The position numbers were made by a program, and so were the translations under genes. From Lutibacter sp. (GTDB lineage Bacteria; Bacteroidota; Bacteroidia; Flavobacteriales; Flavobacteriaceae), in the NCBI GenBank assembly GCA_002733665.1, contig NVWM01000004.1:59257-123256 (forward strand): a DNA stretch of 64,000 bases, given 5' to 3'. The notes beneath the pieces are model-generated. The model was given only the letters and a program-made list of their open reading frames with translations. It did not search any database and was not told where the DNA came from. Numbering within the stretch: the first letter of the stretch is position 1; the number at the start of each line of letters is the position of its first letter. Shown piece after piece: positions 18,730 to 26,107 of this stretch.

Positions 18730-19635
18730 TTACTGATTTTTATCATTAGCATCATTAATCTTATTAGCAGCAACCATACCTGTAATTGTATCCGTAAGCA
18801 TGTTACTTGCAGAACTAGGATTGTTTGGTAATAAAATTAAATTTGAGCCAGAGTTATTTCCAATACTTTGTAAAGTATCATAATGTTGTGTTACAATAAT
18901 TAAAGAAGAAGCTTCTTGACTATTAATTCCTGCTTTGTTTAATATAGCAACACTTTCTTCTAGTCCTTTAGCAATTTCACGACGTTGATCAGCAATACCC
19001 TTACCTTGTAGTCGCTTAGATTCAGCCTCTGCTTTTGCACGTTCAACCATTAAAATACGTTGTGCATCTCCCTCAAACTGTGCAGCAGTTTTTTCACGAT
19101 CAGCAGCATTAATTCTATTCATAGCGATTTTTACATTTTCATCAGGATCAATATCTGTAACCAATGCTTTTACAATATCGTACCCATAATCAAGCATTGC
19201 TTGTTTTAAGTCACGCTGAATTGCTTGCGCTATTTCATCTTTTTTAACAAATACATCATCTAATTTCATTTTAGGAACTTCGGCACGTACAGTATCAAAG
19301 ATAAAGGCTGTAATTTGTTCGTGTGGATTTTGTAATTTATAAAATGCGTTATATACATGATCTCGTTGTATTTGAAACTGAACAGCAATATTTAAATGAA
19401 CAAATACATCGTCCAATGTTTTAGTTTCTACATTCACATCTAATTGTTGTATTTTAAGACTGATTCGACCCGCAACTCTATCAACTAATGGAATTTTAAG
19501 GTTTAATCCCGCTTGTCTAATGCTTTGGAATTTACCAAAACGCTCAACGATTACAGAAGTTTGTTGTTTTACAATAAATAAACCAGTAATAATGATGATT
19601 AATATTGGTAAAATAAAGGGAAGATAATTTAGCAT
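18730..19635 (-). CDS. SPFH/Band 7 (stomatin-like) membrane protein
   Basis: The 301-residue product has one N-terminal membrane anchor (about residues 3-22), then the PHB domain (QQTSVIVERFGKFQSIRQAGLN ... VDRVAGRISLKIQQLDV), and a coiled-coil segment rich in Ala/Glu/Arg (AADREKTAAQFEGDAQRIL). It resembles stomatin/QmcA/HflK-type proteins that oligomerise on the membrane and scaffold proteases or lipids. Its usual partner NfeD is absent here. A weak -7 box (TATCTTTA, 19669-19676, minus) suggests independent transcription. Confidence 0.9.
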   Translation of the reverse strand: MLNYLPFILPILIIIITGLFIVKQQTSVIVERFGKFQSIRQAGLNLKIPLVDRVAGRISLKIQQLDVNVETKTLDDVFVHLNIAVQFQIQRDHVYNAFYKLQNPHEQITAFIFDTVRAEVPKMKLDDVFVKKDEIAQAIQRDLKQAMLDYGYDIVKALVTDIDPDENVKIAMNRINAADREKTAAQFEGDAQRILMVERAKAEAESKRLQGKGIADQRREIAKGLEESVAILNKAGINSQEASSLIIVTQHYDTLQSIGNNSGSNLILLPNNPSSASNMLTDTITGMVAANKINDANDKNQ

Positions 19636-19756
19636 AGTTTTTTGTTTTTTTAAGTTAATGACGAATTGTAAAGATACTAAAAATAGTATTCATTTAATTA
19701 TATGACGCAAAAACTAAAAAATGTTACAAAAAAGAAAAAAAGGAATATTTATTAAA

Positions 19757-19849
19757 TACAAAAAGGCACTTATGAATTGTTTCTTTTTAGAGGTGAACGT
19801 GGGTTTTTCACTTAATTTATGTTTCAATTGATAAAGGTGCCTTTTAAAT
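19757..19849 (-). ncRNA. Candidate structured RNA between gltX and the SPFH gene
   Basis: An outer stem pairs AAAAGGCAC (19761-19769) with GTGCCTTTT (19837-19845). It is extended, after a two-base bulge, by TTAT/ATAA and most of GAATTG/CAATTG. Inside lies a hairpin GTGAA (19793-19797)/TTCAC (19807-19811) and single-stranded A/T-rich linkers. On the minus strand the outer stem is followed by a short T run, so it could end there as a terminator. The multi-stem design is more than a plain terminator. It may correspond to a known Bacteroidota RNA motif such as flavo-1, which I could not check. Confidence 0.5.
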
Positions 19850-19916
19850 GCTATAAAATAAGTAGAGTAAATAGCACTTAACTTATAGAGTAAACGTTAA
19901 AAAATATAAAATATTG

Positions 19917-21473
19917 TTATAATGATATTATTGCCTTCTCAATTCTATTGATAGTTTCCTCTTTTCCAAGCATTTCTGCAATATCAAACAAGTGCGGACC
20001 GCTCATTGTTCCTACAAGTGCTAACCTAAAAGGAGGCATTACTTTTCCAAAACCAAGTTCGTTAGTTGTCAACCATTCTTTTACTACTGTTTCAATATTG
20101 GATGAAGAGTAATCGTTAATTTTAGACAACACACCAACAAGTTGTTGCATTAACGAGCCGGTTTCCGGCTTCCATTGTTTTTTTGATGCTTTTGCATCAT
20201 ATTCTGTTGGTGCAACAAAGAAAAATTTACTTAAATCCCAAAAGTCATTAACGAACGTTGCACGTTCTTTAATCAATCCAACAATTTTGAGCAAATATTT
20301 TTTGTCATCTTGAGCGAAGTCGAAAGATCTCATTTTAGATTCTTCACATTCGTTCAGAATGACATTAAGTTTTGAAGCATAAATTTTTGCCAATTCACCA
20401 TCAGATTTTGATTGTAAATACTGCTGATTGTACCATTTTGTTTTGTCTGGATCAAATCTTGCTCCAGATTTATTCACTCTATCCAAATCAAAGGATTCAA
20501 CTAATTCTTGTAAAGAGAAAATTTCTTGTTCTGTTCCTGGATTCCAACCCAAAAAGGCTAAGAAATTTAGTACAGTCTCAGGAAAATAACCATCTTCTTT
20601 ATAACCTCTAGAAACTTCTCCTGTTTCTTCATTCGTATATGCTAACGGAAATACAGGAAACCCTAATTTATCGCCATCACGCTTGCTTAATTTTCCTTTT
20701 CCTGTAGGTTTTAATATCAATGGTAAATGTGCAAATTCTGGAGTATTCCAACCAAAGGCTTTGTACAATAAAACATGTAAAGCCATTGACGGTAACCATT
20801 CTTCACCACGAATTACATGCGATATTTCCATCAAATGATCATCTACAATATTTGCAAGATGATATGTTGGCATTCCATCAGATTTAAAGAGAATTTTATC
20901 GTCCAATACGTTGGTATCAATCTTAATTTCTCCTCTTATAATGTCATTCATTAATAAGGTTTCACCTTGTGGAGATTTAAAACGGACAACATATTTATCG
21001 CCATTTTTAATGCGCTGTTCAACTTCATCAGAAGTTAAAACCAATGAGTTTACCAAACGTCCTTTTTCACGATTGTGCCAATTATAGATAAATGTTTTTC
21101 CTTCTTCTTCATGACCTTTTCGTTCACGATCTAAATCCTCTGCAGAATCAAAAGCATAGTATGCGTTTCCTGAATCAAGTAACTCTTGAATGTGTTTTTT
21201 ATAAATATCTTTACGCTCTGATTGACGATAAGGCCCAAATTTTTCATTTCTTCCAACTCCTTCATCAAAGGGAATTTCAAGCCAATTCAATGACTCATTA
21301 ATATATTCTTCAGCATTGGCTACATAACGGTTTTGATCTGTATCTTCAATACGAAGAACGAACGTTCCGTTGTGTTTTTTGGCAAATAAATAGTTAAAAA
21401 GGGCAGTTCTTACACCTCCAATATGTAAAGGTCCAGTTGGACTCGGCGCAAAGCGAACACGTACGTTAGTCAT
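19917..21473 (-). CDS. gltX: Glutamate--tRNA ligase carrying an in-frame 20-residue repeat insertion
   Basis: This class I synthetase has the HIGH-like motif FAPSPTGPLHIGGVRTALFN at the start, the KMSKS equivalent GKLSKRDGDK, and a helical anticodon-binding domain at the C-terminus. It is 518 residues long. Residues 371-390 (VILNECEESKMRSFDFAQDD) are encoded exactly by a 60-bp family B palindromic repeat (20304-20363) and are not part of the normal fold; removing them gives 498 residues, a usual length. The insertion sits in the linker into the anticodon-binding domain, just before KKYLLKIVGLIKERATFV. Flanking motifs are intact, so the enzyme is probably functional. A perfect -7 box lies at 21497-21504. 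Confidence 0.96.
   Translation of the reverse strand: MTNVRVRFAPSPTGPLHIGGVRTALFNYLFAKKHNGTFVLRIEDTDQNRYVANAEEYINESLNWLEIPFDEGVGRNEKFGPYRQSERKDIYKKHIQELLDSGNAYYAFDSAEDLDRERKGHEEEGKTFIYNWHNREKGRLVNSLVLTSDEVEQRIKNGDKYVVRFKSPQGETLLMNDIIRGEIKIDTNVLDDKILFKSDGMPTYHLANIVDDHLMEISHVIRGEEWLPSMALHVLLYKAFGWNTPEFAHLPLILKPTGKGKLSKRDGDKLGFPVFPLAYTNEETGEVSRGYKEDGYFPETVLNFLAFLGWNPGTEQEIFSLQELVESFDLDRVNKSGARFDPDKTKWYNQQYLQSKSDGELAKIYASKLNVILNECEESKMRSFDFAQDDKKYLLKIVGLIKERATFVNDFWDLSKFFFVAPTEYDAKASKKQWKPETGSLMQQLVGVLSKINDYSSSNIETVVKEWLTTNELGFGKVMPPFRLALVGTMSGPHLFDIAEMLGKEETINRIEKAIISL
20304..20363 (-). repeat. Family B palindromic repeat inside gltX
   Basis: Exactly 60 bp in frame (codons 371-390). On the minus strand it starts GTCATTCTGAACGAATG and ends CTTCGCTCAAGATGAC. 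The last 28 bases are identical to the right arm of the intergenic copy at 9914-9971. Confidence 0.95.
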
Positions 21474-21496
21474 ATATAATTGTTAAAAATAAAGTG

Positions 21497-21504
21497 CAAA
21501 GATA
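21497..21504 (-). promoter_or_regulatory. -7 promoter box of gltX
   Basis: The minus strand reads TATCTTTG, a perfect TAnnTTTG match, 24 bases before the ATG at 21473. Confidence 0.6.
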
Positions 21505-21580
21505 GTATTTGGCATTGAAAATAGTATTTTTATGGATTAATAATTTATGTCATTCCTTATCAAGGTGTAAAATAACTATA

Positions 21581-21608
21581 AGGTCTCGACTCCGCTCGAC
21601 CTGACATT
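21581..21608 (+). repeat. Left inverted repeat of the GIY-YIG cassette (family F arm)
   Basis: A 28-base arm beginning AGGTCTCGACTCCGCTCGAC and ending CTGACATT. It is the exact reverse complement of 21950-21977. It ends 23 bases before the GIY-YIG start codon. Confidence 0.95.
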
Positions 21609-21631
21609 CCAGTCGTTTAAAATATTTTTAT

Positions 21632-21916
21632 ATGAAATTTTATTACGTTTATATATTAAAATCCTCAGATAGTCTTTTATATACTGGAATTACAAATGAT
21701 TTAAGTAGAAGAATTATTGAACATAATAAAGGAAATAAAAAAACAAGTTTTACCTATATCCGAAGACATGTAAAGTTGATATTTTATCAAGAATTTAATG
21801 ACGTAAATCAAGCAATTTTTTTTGAGAAAAAATTAGCATTAGCTAATGGAGATTTTGATTTATTAAAACTACTATCAGAATGTAGAAATAATAGTCATTC
21901 CAATAACAAAATTTGA
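21632..21916 (+). CDS. GIY-YIG family endonuclease, single-domain
   Basis: The 94-residue protein is a bare GIY-YIG catalytic module. It shows FYYVYILKSSDSLLYTGITNDLSRR, with the paired YVY...YTG strands (GIY-YIG equivalents), the catalytic Arg region LSRRIIEHNKG, and a conserved glutamate in IFFEKKLA. It belongs to the YhbQ/UPF0213-like group of uncharacterised small nucleases. The gene sits alone between gltX (divergent) and DUF4175, inside a 397-bp unit bounded by perfect 28-bp inverted repeats related to the dispersed palindromes. Such placement suggests a mobile or repeat-associated nuclease; activity is not shown. Confidence 0.9.
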   Translation: MKFYYVYILKSSDSLLYTGITNDLSRRIIEHNKGNKKTSFTYIRRHVKLIFYQEFNDVNQAIFFEKKLALANGDFDLLKLLSECRNNSHSNNKI

Positions 21917-21949
21917 AACTACCTTATAAAACGGACAAAAATAAGTAAG

Positions 21950-21977
21950 AATGTCAGGTCGAGCGGAGTCGAGACCT
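21950..21977 (-). repeat. Right inverted repeat of the GIY-YIG cassette (family F arm)
   Basis: A 28-base arm beginning AATGTCAGGTCGAGCGGAGT and ending CGAGACCT. It is the exact reverse complement of 21581-21608. It ends 12 bases before the DUF4175 start codon, so it lies in that gene's leader. Confidence 0.95.
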
Positions 21978-21989
21978 AATAAATAAATT

Positions 21990-24900
21990 ATGAACAATTT
22001 CAAAAACATACAATCAAAACTACAAGAGTTTGTTAAGAAATACTATACAAACGAACTCATAAAAGGACTGATTCTTTTCTTTTCCTTTGGATTGCTGTAT
22101 TTTATTTTCACCTTGTTGATAGAGCATTTTTTATGGCTCAAACCAACAGCTAGAACACTGCTTTTTTGGCTATTTATTGCTGTAGAAGTTGCGTTGTTAG
22201 TAAAGTATATTTTTATTCCGATTTCAAAATTAGTTGGCTTCCAAAAAGGTATTACGCTTCAAGAAGCCTCTAAAATTATTGGAAATCACTTTAAAGAAGT
22301 TGATGATAAATTGCTGAATATCCTACAGTTAAATAGTGATTCTAATCAATCAGAATTATTGTTGGCTAGTATCGATCAAAAAGCAAAAGGACTACAACCT
22401 ATTCCGTTTAAAAGAGCCATAGATTTTACAAAAAACAAGAAATACCTTAAATATTTATTGCTTCCGCTTGCTATTTGGTTAGTTGCATATGTTTCGGGAA
22501 ATAAATCACTATTTTCAGATAGTTATGAGCGCGTTATAAACCATCAAATGGCGTATGAACCTCCTGCGCCATTTTCTTTTTATATTTTGAATGATAATTT
22601 GAATGTTATCGAAGGAAAGTCATTAAAAATTAACATTGAAACGCGAGGAAATACAGTTCCTGAAGATGTAAAAATTCATTTTGCTGAACAAGATTATTAT
22701 TTAAAGAATAACGGTTTAGGAGCATTTGAATATACTTTTTCATCCGTTCAAAAACAGATTCGTTTTTATATGAAATCTAACGGCGTAGCCTCAAAGGAAT
22801 TCACTATTAATGTTATTGAAACACCTACAATAACAAGTCTTGAAATGGTTTTAAAATATCCTTCGCACACCAAAAAACGTAATGAAACACTTAAAAATAC
22901 AGGAAACGTTATAGTACCTCAAGGAACAAGAATCACGTGGAATATAGTAACTAAAAACACGTCAAAAGTGTCCTTTTTAACTACGGATGAGTACCTTTTT
23001 GAAGAAAAAGAAAAAGACAACTTCCAGTTTATTAAACGTATTCAAGAAAGTATAGAATATCAAGTCTCAACATCAAATGATGATTTAAAAAATTATGAAG
23101 CATTAAATTTTGCTATCCAAGTTGTAAAAGATGAATATCCTAAAATTTCTGTAAAATCAGATATTGATTCTATTACAAGAGGTCCTGTTCAGTTTGCTGG
23201 ACAATTGAGTGACGATTATGGTTTAAAGACTTTAAAATTAGTTTTTTATGATATTAATAATAAAGCATCAGTAAAGAAACATCCACTTAAAATAAACAAT
23301 TCTTCGTTTGAAGAGTTCTATTATATTTTTCCAGAAGGAATAGAACTGATTGATGGAGTTGATTACGAAATGTATTTTGAAGTATCTGATAATGATGAAG
23401 TTAACGGAATTAAAAAGTCTAAAAGCAAATTATTTAGTTATTATAAAAAGACAGAAAAAGAGGTGAAAGACCAACTTTTAGATGAGCAACAAAATTCTAT
23501 TTCAGACTTAGAAAAGACGTTAGAAAAATCAAAAGACATAAAAGAAGAGTTTCAAAAACTGCAAGAATCATTGCAAAACAAATCACAAATGGATTGGAAT
23601 GATCAAAAGAAATTGCAAAATTTCATGGAGCGTCAACAACAATATGAAAAGATGATGCAGCAACAAACAGAACAAATTCAACAGAACTTAGAAGAACAAC
23701 CAAAGAGCGAAAATAAGTCTTTAGAAGAGCGTAAAAAAGAAATTGAAGAACGTTTAAAAGAAGCTAAAGATCTAGCGAAACAAGAAAAGTTACTGGATGA
23801 ATTAAAAAAATTAGCAGAAAAGTTACTGAAAGAAGAGTTGACCGAAAAGTTAAAAAAACTTACTGAAGAAAATAAGCAAAACGAGCGTAGTTTAGAGCGA
23901 ATTTTAGAGTTAACGAAACGTTTTTATGTAGAGCAAAAAGCCAATCAAATCAAAGAAAAGTTAGATGAATTGGCAAACAAACAAGAAGATTTATCTAAAA
24001 ATGAAGAGAATTCATCAGAAAAGCAAAAAGAATTAAATAAAGAATTTGATGACATTAAAAAGGAATTAAAAGAGTTAGAAAAAGACAATAAAGCCCTTAA
24101 AAGACCAATGGATTTATCGAAGACTGACAAAGAAGAAAAAGAGGTTGATGAAGAGCAAAAAGAGGCAACTGATAAGTTAGAAGATTCAGAAGAACAAGAG
24201 CTGCAAGAAGATTCTGAGAAGCAAAAAGAAAACAAAAGTGCTGCAAGTAAAAGCCAACAATCTGCTGCTAAAAAGATGAAAAAAATGAGCGGTAAGATGA
24301 AAGAATCTCTTGACGCCATGAGTGGAAGTGGAGAAGGCGCGGAAGAAGATATTGAAGCACTTCGTGCTATTTTAGAAAATTTATTAGAGTTTTCGTTTCA
24401 ACAGGAAGATCTGATGAATGATTTTTCTGAAATCAATAATTCACATCCCGAATTTGCTAAAAAATTAAAAAATCAACATGTTCTTAGAGAGTATTTTGAG
24501 CATATTGATGATAGTTTATATACACTTTCTATGCGCCAACCTAAGATTAGTTCAAAGATATTTAAAGACATATCTAGTGTTCATTATTATTTAGATGAAT
24601 CTCTTACTCATTTTGCTGATAATCAATTTAATACAGGTATTTCAGATCAACAATTTGTAATGACTTCTACCAATAATTTAGCCTATTTATTGAGTAACAT
24701 TTTAAATGCTATGCAGAATGCGACTCCTTCGTCTGGAAGTGGAAAAGGGAAAAAGGGAAAATCTTTTAGCCTTCCAGATATCATTCAAAAGCAAGGAGAA
24801 ATGATGGAAAAGATGAAGAATGGTATGAAGTCTGGAGAAAAACAAGGAAAAAAGCCAGGAGAAAAGGGAGAACAACAAGGAAAAGAAGGCAAGAATGGTG

Positions 24901-25355
24901 AAAAGTCAGGAGCTGGAGAAGGGGAACAAATGAATGGAGAATTATATGAAATTTACAAGCAACAAGCACAAATGCGTCAGCATTTAAAAGATTTGTTGGG
25001 TGATAAAAAAGGTAAAAATGGCAAGGGACTTGGAGAGAAAGCTGAAAAGCAAATGGAAGAATTGGAGCAAGATTTGCTTGAAAAAGGCTTTACTAACGAA
25101 GTTTTACAAAAAATGATGCAGTTAAAGCATGAGTTGCTGAAACTTAAGGAAGCTGCACAAGAGCAAGGTCAGGAAGAAAAACGAGAATCAAATACAAATA
25201 TTCAACAATTTGAAAAAAGAACTATAAAATCAATAAATCACAAAAAATTATGGTTCAATCAAAATGAAATTTTAAATAGACAATCCTTACCTTTGCGTAC
25301 GATTTATAAAAAGAAAGTACAAGAGTATTTTAGAGTTAATGATAGTATTAAATAG
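21990..25355 (+). CDS. DUF4175 family large membrane-anchored coiled-coil protein
   Basis: The 1121-residue product has two hydrophobic segments near the N-terminus (about 23-70) and a third near 150-170. An Ig-like or beta-rich periplasmic part follows (about 180-480), then a very long coiled coil rich in Gln/Lys/Glu (about 490-790), and a Gly/Lys/Glu low-complexity linker (about 910-1000). It matches the DUF4175 family common in Bacteroidota, often found near ybeY and mnmG. Its role is unknown; the layout suggests an envelope-spanning structural or mechanosensing protein. The last 17 bases overlap ybeY, so the two are probably co-translated. The leader contains a repeat arm. Confidence 0.85.
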   Translation: MNNFKNIQSKLQEFVKKYYTNELIKGLILFFSFGLLYFIFTLLIEHFLWLKPTARTLLFWLFIAVEVALLVKYIFIPISKLVGFQKGITLQEASKIIGNHFKEVDDKLLNILQLNSDSNQSELLLASIDQKAKGLQPIPFKRAIDFTKNKKYLKYLLLPLAIWLVAYVSGNKSLFSDSYERVINHQMAYEPPAPFSFYILNDNLNVIEGKSLKINIETRGNTVPEDVKIHFAEQDYYLKNNGLGAFEYTFSSVQKQIRFYMKSNGVASKEFTINVIETPTITSLEMVLKYPSHTKKRNETLKNTGNVIVPQGTRITWNIVTKNTSKVSFLTTDEYLFEEKEKDNFQFIKRIQESIEYQVSTSNDDLKNYEALNFAIQVVKDEYPKISVKSDIDSITRGPVQFAGQLSDDYGLKTLKLVFYDINNKASVKKHPLKINNSSFEEFYYIFPEGIELIDGVDYEMYFEVSDNDEVNGIKKSKSKLFSYYKKTEKEVKDQLLDEQQNSISDLEKTLEKSKDIKEEFQKLQESLQNKSQMDWNDQKKLQNFMERQQQYEKMMQQQTEQIQQNLEEQPKSENKSLEERKKEIEERLKEAKDLAKQEKLLDELKKLAEKLLKEELTEKLKKLTEENKQNERSLERILELTKRFYVEQKANQIKEKLDELANKQEDLSKNEENSSEKQKELNKEFDDIKKELKELEKDNKALKRPMDLSKTDKEEKEVDEEQKEATDKLEDSEEQELQEDSEKQKENKSAASKSQQSAAKKMKKMSGKMKESLDAMSGSGEGAEEDIEALRAILENLLEFSFQQEDLMNDFSEINNSHPEFAKKLKNQHVLREYFEHIDDSLYTLSMRQPKISSKIFKDISSVHYYLDESLTHFADNQFNTGISDQQFVMTSTNNLAYLLSNILNAMQNATPSSGSGKGKKGKSFSLPDIIQKQGEMMEKMKNGMKSGEKQGKKPGEKGEQQGKEGKNGEKSGAGEGEQMNGELYEIYKQQAQMRQHLKDLLGDKKGKNGKGLGEKAEKQMEELEQDLLEKGFTNEVLQKMMQLKHELLKLKEAAQEQGQEEKRESNTNIQQFEKRTIKSINHKKLWFNQNEILNRQSLPLRTIYKKKVQEYFRVNDSIK

Positions 25356-25746
25356 TGAAATAGAATTTATATTAGAAAATCAAGACGAAGTTTTGAAATG
25401 GATTTCTCTGTCTATTTTAGAAGAGGGTTTTAGAGAAGGTGAACTTAATTATATTTTTTGTTCGGATGCCTATCTTTTAGATTTAAACATTAAACACCTA
25501 AACCACAATACATTAACAGATATAATTAGCTTTGATTATACAATTGGAAAATTGATTTCTGGAGACATCTTTATTTCTATTGATCGTGTTATAGATAATT
25601 CAAAATCGTATAAAGTAACTTTCCTAGACGAACTTCACCGTGTGATGATACATGGTATTCTTCATTATTGTGGTTACAAAGACAAGTCTAAAGAAGACAA
25701 ACTAGAGATGAGATCTAAAGAAGATTTATATTTGTCAAAGCGTTAA
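25339..25746 (+). CDS. ybeY: Endoribonuclease YbeY (16S rRNA maturation)
   Basis: The 135-residue UPF0054 protein carries the metal site block LHRVMIHGILHYCGYKDKSKED. Two histidines of the HGxLHxxGY motif are present, but the third ligand of the usual GYDH is replaced by GYKD, as I recall for other Bacteroidota members. YbeY is a metal-dependent RNase involved in 16S rRNA 3' processing and ribosome quality control. It overlaps the end of the DUF4175 gene. The first parS-type site starts five bases after its stop. Confidence 0.92.
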   Translation: MIVLNSEIEFILENQDEVLKWISLSILEEGFREGELNYIFCSDAYLLDLNIKHLNHNTLTDIISFDYTIGKLISGDIFISIDRVIDNSKSYKVTFLDELHRVMIHGILHYCGYKDKSKEDKLEMRSKEDLYLSKR

Positions 25747-25751
25747 TATTC

Positions 25752-25765
25752 GTTCCACGTGGAAC
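25752..25765. other. parS-type ParB-binding palindrome 1
   Basis: GTTCCACGTGGAAC, a perfect 14-base palindrome followed by A. It fits the bacterial parS consensus TGTTNCACGTGNAACA except for the first base. First of four identical copies. Confidence 0.85.
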
Positions 25766-26063
25766 ATTCTTTTTTAAAATTCTTAAAAAATTATTTTATT
25801 TTTTAATATTTATTATCAAAATTTGTTTTCTGCTTTTTTCTATTCTTAAATTTTACGTTCCACGTGGAACATTTTAAAAATTCTTATATTTTTTATATTG
25901 ATTTTCAATACATTATTACTATTCACCTTATTCAATAGTTTAATTTTACTTTTTTGATTTTATTTTAGTTATTTTTTTTATTGCTTATAGTTGTAATTGT
26001 TTTGTTTAATTTCAAAACAATCACTAATTAGGTGTTAGTTATAGCATAAGTAGATATTTTCCA
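25766..26063. other. AT-rich intergenic region upstream of mnmG
   Basis: About 300 bases of very AT-rich, T-run-filled sequence with no credible ORF and no clear DnaA boxes. It holds parS-type site 2. No other structure was seen. Confidence 0.6.
25857..25870. other. parS-type ParB-binding palindrome 2
   Basis: Identical GTTCCACGTGGAAC core followed by A, 105 bases after site 1, in AT-rich noncoding DNA. Confidence 0.85.
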
Positions 26064-26071
26064 TATCTTTG
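26064..26071 (+). promoter_or_regulatory. -7 promoter box of mnmG
   Basis: TATCTTTG is a perfect TAnnTTTG match, 36 bases before the ATG. The third parS-type site lies between it and the start codon. Confidence 0.6.
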
Positions 26072-26089
26072 CCCAAGATTTAAAACGTA

Positions 26090-26103
26090 GTTCCACGTGG
26101 AAC
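26090..26103. other. parS-type ParB-binding palindrome 3, in the mnmG leader
   Basis: Identical GTTCCACGTGGAAC core followed by A. It lies between the mnmG -7 box and its ATG, four bases before the start codon, so ParB binding could also affect transcription of mnmG. Confidence 0.85.
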
Positions 26104-26107
26104 ATTT

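Noticed and set aside
21632..21916. GIY-YIG gene as an intron-encoded homing endonuclease
   Set aside because: The unit lies between genes, not inside one, and no intron fold or interrupted coding sequence is seen around it.
22930..22945. ATCACGTGGAAT in the DUF4175 gene as another parS site
   Set aside because: Only the CACGTGGAA half fits; the left half (AGAAT) does not match the palindrome GTTCCACGTGGAAC.
21990..25355. Large coiled-coil protein as an SMC/Rad50-type ATPase
   Set aside because: No Walker A, Walker B or ABC signature motif is present, and it has N-terminal membrane segments.
25766..26063. AT-rich region upstream of mnmG as the origin itself
   Set aside because: It has parS-type sites but no cluster of DnaA-box-like motifs; the region at 13580-14093 fits better.
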